In this document: in pieces, positions 52,248 to 59,704 of the stretch | How the letters are laid out: each line of letters starts with the position of its first letter | Position numbering within the stretch: position 1 is the stretch's first letter | Source of the DNA: Actinoplanes auranticolor | Lineage (GTDB): Bacteria; Actinomycetota; Actinomycetes; Mycobacteriales; Micromonosporaceae | Assembly: GCF_018332655.1 (NCBI RefSeq) | Contig: NZ_BOQL01000042.1 | Span: 62,001 to 126,000 of the forward strand | DNA: 64,000 bases | Reading direction: 5' to 3' | Position numbers and translations under genes: made by a program | The notes under the pieces: generated by a model | What the model was told of the DNA's origin: nothing | Seen by the model: the letters and a program-made list of their open reading frames with translations, nothing else | Database searches by the model: none

Positions 52248-52943
52248 TCAGCGCGCGGTGGCCACCATGATGTAGTCCAGGTGACGCCGGCCGACCTCCA
52301 TGGCCGCGCCGGAGTCACCCGCCTTCACGCACATCAGCAGATCACGATGGTCGGCGTCGATGCGTGCCCAGTAGTCGTCGGGCAGGTTCTCGACGATCTC
52401 CTCGCCGTAGGTCACGTGGTACAGCGGCCGGGTCACCAGCTCGAAGAGCGGATTGCCGGTGGCCGAGGCGATCGCCGCGTGGAAGGCCGCGTGCGCGGCC
52501 AGCATGGTGTCCAGCTCGTCCAGGTCCGGATCGAACATCGCGCCGCGCAGCTCGATCAGATTCGCATCGGTACGGCGCTGCGCGGCGAGCCCGGCGGCGG
52601 GCACCTCCAGGGCGCGGCGCAGCTCGAGCAGATCGGCCATACCGACCTCGGCGGAGTTGCTCAGCAGAGTGAGCCCGGTGGAGAGAGCCTCGGAGAGCTG
52701 CTCGGCGTCGGGGTGCGCGACGAAGCTGCCGCCGGTGACGCCGCGGGTCGTGACGATCAGGTGCTGGCTGGCCAGCAGGCGTAGCGCCTCGCGGACCGTG
52801 CTGCGGCTCACGCCGGAGCGGACGCACAGCTCGGGCTCCGGTGGCAGCCGCTCGCCGGGCTGCAACCGTCCCGACGTGATCTCGTCGCGCAGTTCGTCCG
52901 CCAGGAGCTGGTACGCCGGCGGGCGCACCGTCGGTCCGGCCAC
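52248..52943 (-). CDS. GntR/FadR-family transcriptional regulator
   Basis: A 231-residue regulator. The N-terminal winged helix has GRLQPGERLPPEPELCVRSG, the recognition region VSRSTVREALRLLASQHLIV, and the wing TTRGVTGGSFV. The FCD (FadR C-terminal) domain begins about residue 85, with the LLELRRALEVPAAGLAA helix, and contains the metal-binding Asp/His pattern (DELDTMLAAHAAFHAAIAS and DADHRDL). Two GTG starts are possible: 52943, favoured here by a GGTGAGG site, and 52952. The target operon and inducer are unknown. Confidence 0.88.
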   Translation of the reverse strand: MAGPTVRPPAYQLLADELRDEITSGRLQPGERLPPEPELCVRSGVSRSTVREALRLLASQHLIVTTRGVTGGSFVAHPDAEQLSEALSTGLTLLSNSAEVGMADLLELRRALEVPAAGLAAQRRTDANLIELRGAMFDPDLDELDTMLAAHAAFHAAIASATGNPLFELVTRPLYHVTYGEEIVENLPDDYWARIDADHRDLLMCVKAGDSGAAMEVGRRHLDYIMVATAR

Positions 52944-53008
52944 TGCCCTCACCCCCTTGTGATCCGCCCACTCAGAGTAGGCCGTCAGACGCGGGTGGGA
53001 AGGGGGCT

Positions 53009-53398
53009 TCAGTCGAGTCCGAGGGCGCGGGTGGTCGGCGGCAGCACACAGAGCAGTCCGACACCGACACCGAGCACCATCAACAGTGCGCCGATCCAGG
53101 CCGTACCGGTCTGCAGCAGAAAGCCGCCCGAGGCGATCACGAAGAGCTGCACGACGATGGCCGGGCCGCGGGCGTGCGAGGAGCGCCGGGCCAGCGCGCG
53201 GGCGACGAACACCACAGCGACGGCCGCGACGGCGGTGAAAACCGTGAGTGCGACGGCCACCGCGATGCTGGCGGCATCGGCGGTGAAGTCCAGCACCAAC
53301 AGGTACGCGGTCAGCACCGCGAGCGCGACGGCCTCCGCGAAGAGCAGGCGTACCGCCCAGACCAGCGTTGCCGGGGAATCGAGTTCTCGGGGGGTCAC
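53009..53398 (-). CDS. Four-helix integral membrane protein
   Basis: A 129-residue hypothetical protein with four hydrophobic helices (LVWAVRLLFAEAVALAVLTAYLL; a long Ala/Val helix; GPAIVVQLFVIASGGFLL; ALLMVLGVGVGLLCVL). Short charged loops, including RALARRSSHARG, separate them. It starts at GTG 53398. It lies 66 bases from the GntR gene and divergently from the lipid kinase. No recognisable family signature was found. The fold may match small DoxX- or DUF-type membrane proteins. Confidence 0.6.
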   Translation of the reverse strand: MTPRELDSPATLVWAVRLLFAEAVALAVLTAYLLVLDFTADAASIAVAVALTVFTAVAAVAVVFVARALARRSSHARGPAIVVQLFVIASGGFLLQTGTAWIGALLMVLGVGVGLLCVLPPTTRALGLD

Positions 53399-53451
53399 CG
53401 CTGTACGATACCGGCCAGCTCAGAGCCTTCCTGAGAGGTACAGTGCCGCCC

Positions 53452-54402
53452 ATGCGAGCGTTACTGGTGGTTAATCCCAAAGCCACCACGACGAATGAGC
53501 GCAGCCGCGACGTCCTGGTCCGGGCCCTGCGCAGCGAGGTCGACCTGACGGTCGAATACACCATGAAACGCGGTCACGCCGCGGGTCTGGCCCGGGCGGC
53601 GGCCGAGAGCGGCGTCGACCTGGTGGTGACGCTCGGCGGGGACGGCACGGTCAACGAAGCCGTCAACGGCCTGATGACAGCCCAGCCCAGCCTGGCCGCG
53701 CGCGGCACCGCGCCGGCCTTCCGCCTGCCGGCTCTGGCCGTCGTCCCCGGTGGCTCCACCAACGTCTTCGCCCGCGCGCTCGGGTTGCCCCGCGACTGGG
53801 CCGACGGCACCAGCGTGATCCTCGACGGCCTGCGCTCCGGCCGGCACCGGGTCATCGGGCTCGGGCGGGCCGACGACCGCTACTTCACCTTCACGGCCGG
53901 ACTCGGGCTGGACGCGGCCGTGGTGCGCCGGGTCGAGCAGGCGCGCCTGCGCGGCCGGACGTCCACGCCGTCGCTTTATGTCCGGTCGATGATCGGGCAG
54001 ATCTTCTCGGGCGAGGACCGCAAGTCGCCACCGCTCTCGATCGAGCGACCCGGTGAGGAACCGGAGATGGGTCTGGGCACCGTCATCATCCAGAACACGG
54101 CCCCGTGGACCTATGTCGGCGACCGCGCGATCAACCCGAACCCCGAGGCTTCGTTCGACCGGGGACTTGACCTGCTGGCCGTTCGTAACCTATACATCAC
54201 CAGCACAACACGGACAGTGACGCAGATGGTCTCCCGCAACGCGGATCCGCACGGCAAACACGTGCTGCGCCTGCACGACCAGGCCGAGTTCACCGTGATC
54301 GCCAGCCGCCCGCAGCCCTTCCAGCTCGACGGGGACTACCTGGGCGAACGCCAGAAGGTGCACTTCCTGTCCGTTCCCGACGCGCTACGTGTGATCTGCT
54401 GA
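53452..54402 (+). CDS. Diacylglycerol kinase-like lipid kinase (YegS/DgkB family)
   Basis: A 316-residue lipid kinase. The family signatures are VVTLGGDGTVNEAVNG (ATP-binding GGDGT) and VVPGGSTNVFARAL. The N-terminus begins RALLVVNPKATTTNE. The C-terminal beta domain ends with PQPFQLDGDYLGE. It should phosphorylate diacylglycerol or a similar lipid; bacterial members include DgkB and sphingosine-kinase-like enzymes. The ATG at 53452 begins the conserved first strand. The next gene is whiB, 411 bases downstream. Confidence 0.92.
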   Translation: MRALLVVNPKATTTNERSRDVLVRALRSEVDLTVEYTMKRGHAAGLARAAAESGVDLVVTLGGDGTVNEAVNGLMTAQPSLAARGTAPAFRLPALAVVPGGSTNVFARALGLPRDWADGTSVILDGLRSGRHRVIGLGRADDRYFTFTAGLGLDAAVVRRVEQARLRGRTSTPSLYVRSMIGQIFSGEDRKSPPLSIERPGEEPEMGLGTVIIQNTAPWTYVGDRAINPNPEASFDRGLDLLAVRNLYITSTTRTVTQMVSRNADPHGKHVLRLHDQAEFTVIASRPQPFQLDGDYLGERQKVHFLSVPDALRVIC

Positions 54403-54547
54403 GGATCGGGTACGCCGATCGGATCGTCCTTACGATCTGTTACAGAAAGACGGGCAAAAGGTCGGCAAGGCGGCGCGTACCGTACTACATTGATAGGGGC
54501 GGTCGTCCGCCGGTCCTGGAAGAACCCCCAGAACCGGACAAAGGGGT

Positions 54548-54563
54548 GGTGAGCTAGCTCACC
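54548..54563. promoter_or_regulatory. CRP-like operator 1 upstream of whiB
   Basis: GGTGAGCTAGCTCACC is a perfect 16-base palindrome. Its core GTGA-N6-TCAC matches the CRP/FNR-family consensus TGTGA-N6-TCACA. Its centre is exactly 60 bases from the centre of the second site. Confidence 0.65.
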
Positions 54564-54608
54564 CGCTGGGAGAATTTCCGAGCGCTACCCTTGACATCGC
54601 GGGAGTTC

Positions 54609-54623
54609 GTGAAAGCATTCACA
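54609..54623. promoter_or_regulatory. CRP-like operator 2 upstream of whiB
   Basis: GTGAAAGCATTCACA matches GTGA-N6-TCACA at every fixed position of the right half and four of five of the left. It lies just downstream of the TTGACA box at 54591-54596, so it would overlap the -10 region of that promoter. In Mycobacterium tuberculosis, whiB1 is controlled by CRP through two sites; the two-site layout here is similar. Confidence 0.65.
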
Positions 54624-54813
54624 AGCGATAAGAAGTAACCCGATGCCGCTCGTGCACGTTCCTTAATCCAGAAGGCACGGAACGGCATCGCGCACAAAGC
54701 TTGCTCACGCACCGGTGATCTGACGAACGCTGTCCGTCGGTCCCGGCGCGGATGCAGATAAGAGTAAGTAGCACCATTCTCTACCCAATCCAGAAACAAG
54801 GAGTGTTGCCGCC

Positions 54814-55068
54814 ATGGACTGGCGTCACCATGCGATCTGCCGCGACGAGGACCCGGAGCTGTTCTTCCCGATCGGGACGTCTGGCCCCGCACTCCTGCAG
54901 GTCGAGCAGGCCAAGGCCGTCTGCCGGCGGTGTACCGTGACCGAGTCGTGCCTCGCCTGGGCGCTCGAGTCCGGACAGGACGCCGGCGTATGGGGCGGTA
55001 TGAGCGAGGACGAGCGGCGCGCAGTCAAGCGTCGCGGCGGCCTCCGGGTCAGTGCCCCCACCGCCTGA
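54814..55068 (+). CDS. WhiB1/WblE-type iron-sulfur transcription regulator
   Basis: An 84-residue WhiB-family protein that carries a [4Fe-4S] cluster sensitive to oxygen and NO and binds the primary sigma factor. The four cluster ligands are Cys9, Cys37, Cys40 and Cys46. The helix motif GVWGGMSEDERR is intact, and the basic C-terminus (KRRGG) should contact DNA. Length and sequence (MDWRHHAICRDEDPELFFP) match WhiB1/WblE, an essential regulator in mycobacteria. The pdtaS-like gene at 59705-61252 points towards it, as in mycobacteria, but the sulfur operon is inserted between. Confidence 0.95.
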   Translation: MDWRHHAICRDEDPELFFPIGTSGPALLQVEQAKAVCRRCTVTESCLAWALESGQDAGVWGGMSEDERRAVKRRGGLRVSAPTA

Positions 55069-55086
55069 ACAATCCCCTCACAGCAT

Positions 55087-55826
55087 TCACGCCCCGGGCC
55101 ACCTTCGGCTCCGGGGCGTCGTGCTGTCCGGACCCGCCGCCGGCCGCATCCGATCATCGGTAGTTTCGATGTGATTACGCCACGCAATGGTGACACAGGG
55201 CATGAATGCGATCACGGACGCTTGCGAAATGATCTCGAAATTATCGTTATCGAAGCGACTATTCGTCGATGCCCGCGCACCCTCCGCAGTGGACGATCGC
55301 GCAGCCGGACGATCACTCAATGTGGTCACCCCCGAGCGTGACGGCCCGTGACCGTGTCCATCGAGTGACCGGCGAAGCCGGACGAGGGCGCCGAGCACCT
55401 CGCCACGGTGCCGCCCGGACTTGAGCCACGCCGGCAGCCGGGCGATCAAAGTCATGCCGCGGTCCGTGGTCCCCCGCTCCCGCAACCCGGCGGCGAGGTA
55501 TCCCTCCAGCAGCTCCAGATGCGCGCGGTTGAAGGCCCACAGGGTCCGCCCGCCGCAACACGTCGTCCGCAACCACAGCGGCAGCCCGAAGTACGGGTCG
55601 ACCGGCCCACCCCAGCACGACCCCGCCGCGCCGCCTCAGGAAGAGCCGAGCGCCCACAGCCGGGACACACGAACCGGCGCGGCCAGGAGAGCGCAAGCAC
55701 GCCGTCGACCGGCTCAGCGATGACGAACGCCCGGCCACCACACCGCGGACAGACGACGTCGATGTCCTCGGTGGCGAGGTGATAGATCCGGGTCCCTGGA
55801 TCGCGAAACCGAAGCTGGTGTGCCAT
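55087..55826 (-). pseudogene. TFIIB-type zinc-ribbon protein, frame disrupted
   Basis: The ATG at 55826 starts MAHQLRFRDPGTRIYHLATE, followed by two CPRCG/CPGCG zinc-ribbon knuckles (about residues 29-60). The frame then loses homology-like text near 55640. The known continuation of this actinobacterial family, GGPVDPYFGLPLWL, then CCGGRTLWAFN, is present in another frame from about 55610. One missing base between about 55640 and 55600 explains the switch. The second frame also lacks a stop at the usual length and runs to 55087, into the whiB terminator. The gene is a pseudogene, or the sequence has an error. Confidence 0.7.
55089..55119 (+). terminator. Terminator after whiB
   Basis: ACGCCCCGG (55089-55097) and CCGGGGCGT (55111-55119) form a perfect 9-base stem with a 13-base loop, starting 20 bases after the whiB stop. 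On the other strand it would also end transcription of the disrupted zinc-ribbon gene. Confidence 0.75.
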
Positions 55827-56035
55827 GTCGGTCAGAGTGCCGGAGAACACCGGCCGGAGCACCCCGGATTCGACCGGCCCGGGCGGGCGAGTGCGACGAC
55901 ACCGTCGCAGCAAAGGCCGGGCGAGGTCACGCCGAGCCCGGAGCCGAGGATCCGATCAGGACCAGCCACGAGCCGTTCCCTGAGCGGCCGAGCCCGAGCG
56001 GGTCAACCAGCCGGGACAAACCATGAGCCACTCCC
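55827..56035. other. Intergenic region with no recognisable feature
   Basis: The 209 bases between the disrupted zinc-ribbon start and the CbiX stop contain no supported gene and no strong hairpin. It should hold the promoter of the zinc-ribbon gene and the 3' end of the sulfur operon transcript. Confidence 0.5.
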
Positions 56036-56797
56036 TCAGGCAGCGAGCGCGGCGACCGCACCGACCCGAGGGGCCGTAGCGTCCAGCACCCGCCCAGCGA
56101 CCAACTCCGCAACAGCCGGAACATCCGTCAGCGGCTCACCCGCCGCACTGATCCCCGCCTCCCGAGCCGACCCCAACGTCGAATCCCACAGCAACCCGGG
56201 CGCAAGGAAGTACGACACCAGGGCAACCCGCTCGTACCCCGCACCACGAAGATCACGAACGACGTCCCCGGACAGCGGTGGGGAGGCCGACGCATAGGCC
56301 ACCCGGCACGGCACGCCCAGGCGGGCGCTGAGGGCCGCCGCGGCCTGCTCCACCGTCGCTCGGGCGGCAGCGTTGCGGGTCCCGGCCGCCGCCAGCACCA
56401 GCGCGTCAGCCGTGACCGGGCCGAGCCGGCTCACCAGCGCGTCCAGCAGCAGCCCGGGAACGCGACCGCCGACCGGTCCCAGCACCTCCGCCTGCGACAC
56501 ATCCAGGCCCGGGTGCTCGGCTCGGGCCGCGGTGATCTCGCCCGGGACGTCGACCCGGCCGTGGTACGCCGAGGTCAGCAGCAGCGGCACCAGCACCGCA
56601 CGACGGTGGCCGGCCTCGGCGAAGGTGGCCAGTACCTCCCGCGGCCGGGGGCCGGCGTGGTCCAGATAGGAGGCTCGCACCTCCCAGCCCGGGTGCCGCA
56701 CCGCGACCGCCCGGGTCAGCGCTTCGGTCGCCCGGGCCGCGCGGGGGTCACGGCTGCCGTGGGCGGTCAGCGTGACGGCTAGACGTGCAGGCCGCAT
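56036..56797 (-). CDS. Sirohydrochlorin chelatase (CbiX-like)
   Basis: A 253-residue protein of the CbiX/SirB chelatase family, which inserts iron (or cobalt) into sirohydrochlorin to make siroheme. The N-terminal active-site His is in TLTAHGSRDP, and the second half repeats the fold, with the LLLTSAYHGRVDVP metal-site strand. The ATG at 56797 starts MRPARLAVT; the longer frame lies opposite cysH and is not coding. It overlaps cysH by 19 bases. Siroheme is the cofactor of the sulfite reductase encoded in the same operon, so the role fits closely. Confidence 0.9.
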   Translation of the reverse strand: MRPARLAVTLTAHGSRDPRAARATEALTRAVAVRHPGWEVRASYLDHAGPRPREVLATFAEAGHRRAVLVPLLLTSAYHGRVDVPGEITAARAEHPGLDVSQAEVLGPVGGRVPGLLLDALVSRLGPVTADALVLAAAGTRNAAARATVEQAAAALSARLGVPCRVAYASASPPLSGDVVRDLRGAGYERVALVSYFLAPGLLWDSTLGSAREAGISAAGEPLTDVPAVAELVAGRVLDATAPRVGAVAALAA

Positions 56798-57543
56798 TCG
56801 GTCTTCTCGAACATCGCCCAGCGGCCGGCGCGGGGGTCCTCGCCCGCCTTCGTGCGCCGGGTGCACGGCCAGCAGCCGATCGAGCCGTACCCCTTCTTGA
56901 AGAGCTCGTTGACCGGCACGTTCCAGCGCGCGATGTAGCGGTCGACGTCGGCCTGGGTCCAGGCCGCGATGGGGTTGACCTTGACCTTGCCCTTCTTGGC
57001 GTCGAAGGCCACGACCGGGGTGTTGGCCCGGGTCGGGGACTCGTCGCGGCGCAGGCCGGTGGCCCAGGAGTCGTAGTCGCTGAGGGCGCGCTCGAGCGGC
57101 TCCACCTTGCGCAGGAAGCAGCACTCGTCGGGGCTGCGGGCGAAGAGCCGGGGCCCGAACTCGCCGTCCTGCTGGCCGACCGTCATCCGCGGGCGGATCG
57201 AGCGCACGTTGACGTCCATCGTGCGCGCCACCGTGTCGCGGATCTTGAGGGTCTCCGGGAAGTGCAGGCCGGTGTCGAGGAACACCACGTCCACCCCGGG
57301 CGCGACCCGGGAGAACAGGTGGGCCACGACCGCGTCGGCCATCGAGCTGGTCACGCAGAAGCGGTCGCCGAAGGTGCTGGTCGCCCAGCGGGCGATCTCC
57401 TCGGCGGGGGCACCCTCGAGCGCGACGCCGGCCGCATCGGCCAGAGCCTTCAACTCGACGGCGTTGCGGCGGGTCGGATCGGCCGGGGCGGCGGGGGCCC
57501 CGAGGGACACCAGCCCCAGACCGGCGGCGGTCACCACAGTCAT
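56779..57543 (-). CDS. cysH: Phosphoadenylyl-/adenylyl-sulfate reductase
   Basis: A 254-residue assimilatory APS reductase that reduces activated sulfate to sulfite. The P-loop-like ATP-sulfurylase fold motif is SSMADAVVAHL, and LDTGLHFPET follows. The four [4Fe-4S] Cys are in DECCFLRKVEPLERAL and SIGCWPCTRR, which favours the APS-specific form. The catalytic Cys is in the C-terminal ECGLH. The ATG at 57543 overlaps the stop of the small zinc-ribbon gene as ATGA. Electrons come from thioredoxin in this family. Confidence 0.95.
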   Translation of the reverse strand: MTVVTAAGLGLVSLGAPAAPADPTRRNAVELKALADAAGVALEGAPAEEIARWATSTFGDRFCVTSSMADAVVAHLFSRVAPGVDVVFLDTGLHFPETLKIRDTVARTMDVNVRSIRPRMTVGQQDGEFGPRLFARSPDECCFLRKVEPLERALSDYDSWATGLRRDESPTRANTPVVAFDAKKGKVKVNPIAAWTQADVDRYIARWNVPVNELFKKGYGSIGCWPCTRRTKAGEDPRAGRWAMFEKTECGLHV

Positions 57544-57698
57544 CGGTTCACTCCCTTGGCGAGCAGTCCGTTGAACTTGACCGTGAAAACACGGGCACAG
57601 GAGTGGCACTCCCAGGCGCCGTGCGAAGCCTCGTTGGGGCGCAGGTCCTCTTCACCGCAGTAGGGGCAGTACAGCGGGGCCGATCTGGCGTCGCTCAT
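57540..57698 (-). CDS. Small zinc-ribbon protein of the sulfur assimilation operon
   Basis: A 52-residue protein with two Cys knuckles (CPYCGEEDLRP and CHSCARVF), enough to bind one zinc. The ATG at 57698 overlaps the sulfite reductase stop (ATGA), and its own stop overlaps the cysH start (ATGA), so it is translationally coupled on both sides. Small zinc ribbons of this type are regularly found between sulfite reductase and cysH in actinomycetes. Its function is not established. It is short enough to be missed in automated annotation. Confidence 0.8.
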   Translation of the reverse strand: MSDARSAPLYCPYCGEEDLRPNEASHGAWECHSCARVFTVKFNGLLAKGVNR

Positions 57699-59389
57699 TT
57701 CACGAGCTCCTCTTCCGCCCGGATGACCCAGTCGGCGAAGGTCTCGCCGTCGCCGCGACCGGCCAGGTAGTTGCGGGCGATGCGCTCCACGTACCCGGGG
57801 AGTTCCTCCGCGGTGGCCTTCAGGCCCCGCACCTTGCGGCCGAAGCCGGCGGTCTGGCCCTGCGCCATGCCGAGGCCGCCGCCGAGGTGGATCTGGAAGC
57901 CCTCGACCTGCTCGCCGTGCTCGTTCATGACGAGCATGCCCTTGAGGCCGATGTCGGCCACCTGGGTGCGGGCGCAGGCGTTGGGGCAGCCGTTGATGTG
58001 GATCGAGATGTCGGCGTCGAAGTCGCGCAGCCGCTCCTCCAGCCGGGCGACGAGCTCCTCGCCGCGGGCCTTGGTCTCGACGATCGCGAGCTTGCAGTAC
58101 TCGATGCCGGTGCAGGCCATGGTGCCGCGGCGCCAGGCCGACGGCCGGGCCTCCAGCCCGATCCCGCGCAGGCCCGCGACCAGCGGTTCGACCTGGTCGT
58201 CGGCGATGTCCAGGACCAGGAGCTTCTGGTACGGGGTGAGCCGTACCCGGTCGGACCCGTGCGCCGCCACCAGATCGGCGAGCTTGCTGAGCTGCACGCC
58301 GGACGACCGGCCGACGACCGGCGCCGCACCCACGTAGTTCCGGCCGTCCCGCTGCTTGTGCACGCCGATGTGGTCGATCGGCTTGGCGGGCAGCTCGGGC
58401 GGCGGCCCGTCCATCAGCGCCCGGCCCAGGTACTCCTTCTCCAGGACCTCGCGGAACTTGGCCACGCCCCAGTCGGCCAGGAGGAACTTCAGCCGGGCCC
58501 GGTTGCGCAGCCGCCGGTAGCCGTAGTCGCGGAAGATGCCGACCACGCCCTCCCAGACGTCCGGGATGTCCTCGAGCGGGACCCAGACACCGAGCCGCTC
58601 GGCCAGCCGCGGGTTGGTGGAGAGGCCGCCGCCGACCCAGAGGTCGAAGCCGGGGCCGTGCACCGGGTGCACCACACCCAGCAGCGAGATGTCGTTGACC
58701 TCGTGCGGCGTGTCCGGCAGCCAGGAGATCGAGGTCTTGAACTTGCGGGGCAGGTTCGAGTAGCGCGGGTCGCCGATGTAGCGGCGGAGGATCTCGTCGA
58801 TGGCCCACGTGGGGTCGACGACCTCGTCCGGCGAGACCCCGGCGACCGGGCTGCCGAGCACGATGCGCGGGCAGTCGCCGCACGCCTCGGTGGTCTGCAG
58901 GCCGACGGCCTCGAGGCGGCGCCAGATCTCCGGCATGTCCTCGACCCGGATCCAGTGCAGCTGGATGTTCTGCCGGTCGGTGATGTCGGCGGAGCCGCGG
59001 GCGAACTCGGTGGAGATGTCGGCGATGGTCCGCAGCTGGGCGAGGTTGAGCGTGCCGCCGTCGATGCGGACGCGGAGCATGAAGTACTCGTCCTCGAGCT
59101 CGTGCGGCTCGAGCACCGCGGTGCGACCGCCGTCGATGCCCGCCTTGCGCTGGGTGTAGAGCCCCCACCAGCGGAAACGCCCGCGCAGGTCCTGCGGGTC
59201 GATGCCCGCGAAGCCGGTGTGGGCGTAGATGTTCTCGATCCGGGCCCGGACGTTGAGCGGGTTGTCGTCCTTCTTGATCCGCTCGTTCGGGTTCAGCGGC
59301 TCGCGGTGTCCGAGCGCCCACTGGCCTTCACCGCGCGCCTTGCGGGGGCGGGCGGCGGGCTTGGTGGCCGGGGTGCTGTCCAGCGCCAT
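57695..59389 (-). CDS. Ferredoxin-dependent sulfite reductase (NirA/SirA type)
   Basis: A 564-residue assimilatory sulfite or nitrite reductase with coupled siroheme and [4Fe-4S] cluster. The cluster ligands are in ACTGIEYCKLA and NGCPNACAR, the CX5C-Xn-CX3C pattern. Siroheme-binding Arg residues occur in the ferredoxin-reductase half (DRQNIQLHWIR and RKFKTSIS). The neighbours (cysH and a sirohydrochlorin chelatase) favour sulfite over nitrite. The ATG at 59389 has GGAGGA upstream, and a leader with a cysteine uORF precedes it. Confidence 0.93.
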   Translation of the reverse strand: MALDSTPATKPAARPRKARGEGQWALGHREPLNPNERIKKDDNPLNVRARIENIYAHTGFAGIDPQDLRGRFRWWGLYTQRKAGIDGGRTAVLEPHELEDEYFMLRVRIDGGTLNLAQLRTIADISTEFARGSADITDRQNIQLHWIRVEDMPEIWRRLEAVGLQTTEACGDCPRIVLGSPVAGVSPDEVVDPTWAIDEILRRYIGDPRYSNLPRKFKTSISWLPDTPHEVNDISLLGVVHPVHGPGFDLWVGGGLSTNPRLAERLGVWVPLEDIPDVWEGVVGIFRDYGYRRLRNRARLKFLLADWGVAKFREVLEKEYLGRALMDGPPPELPAKPIDHIGVHKQRDGRNYVGAAPVVGRSSGVQLSKLADLVAAHGSDRVRLTPYQKLLVLDIADDQVEPLVAGLRGIGLEARPSAWRRGTMACTGIEYCKLAIVETKARGEELVARLEERLRDFDADISIHINGCPNACARTQVADIGLKGMLVMNEHGEQVEGFQIHLGGGLGMAQGQTAGFGRKVRGLKATAEELPGYVERIARNYLAGRGDGETFADWVIRAEEELVK

Positions 59390-59493
59390 GTCGGCGTTCC
59401 TCCAGGTAATTCTGCCGGTGGGCGCGCTGTACGCGGTCGGCTCCTGTGAGGGCTCGCGACTTCGATGTCTGGCGAGGGCCGGCGCGTCGTGCG

Positions 59494-59516
59494 CGCCCGA
59501 AAAAAGAGATCGGGCG
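59494..59516 (-). promoter_or_regulatory. Attenuator hairpin between the leader peptide and sulfite reductase
   Basis: On the minus strand, CGCCCGA (59516-59510) pairs with TCGGGCG (59500-59494) across a T-rich loop, starting four bases after the uORF stop. A second stem, GGCGCG with CGCGCC (59497-59481), overlaps it, so the two cannot form together. This is the layout of a translation-coupled attenuator. Confidence 0.6.
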
Positions 59517-59519
59517 GCG

Positions 59520-59606
59520 TCAGGAAGCCGGACACATCGCGCTGCGGACACGGCCGTAATCGACGTGGCGACGAGCCACGAAGCGGCGGTCAACTGCAGC
59601 GGTCAT
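59520..59606 (-). CDS. Cysteine-containing leader peptide (uORF) of the sulfur operon
   Basis: A 28-residue upstream open frame starting at ATG 59604-59606. Its sequence contains RRHVDYGRVRSAMCP, which follows the RRHVDxxRxxSAxC pattern of known actinobacterial sulfur-operon leader peptides. The Cys codon (TGT) lies four codons from the end. It ends four bases before an attenuator hairpin and 131 bases before the sulfite reductase start. Stalling at the Cys codon when cysteine is low could change the hairpin. A conventional gene caller would miss it. Confidence 0.75.
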   Translation of the reverse strand: MTAAVDRRFVARRHVDYGRVRSAMCPAS

Positions 59607-59704
59607 GCCGGTAAGCCTCTCACGCGGGACCCTTTACGGCCAGTGCGGTCCAGATTCCGGGAGTGTGGCGGCGAACACCGTGCGTCAGAGGTTCCGGTGG
59701 CGCG

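Larger units (their letters stand above)
54403..54813 (+). promoter_or_regulatory. Long regulatory region upstream of whiB
   Basis: The 411-base region between the lipid kinase and whiB holds no supported gene. It contains two CRP-like palindromes (54549-54562 and 54609-54622) and a TTGACA at 54591-54596. It also contains AT-rich segments and a near-perfect Shine-Dalgarno (AAGGAGTG) directly upstream of whiB. The region is unusually long for this genome and should carry the whiB promoter. Confidence 0.7.
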
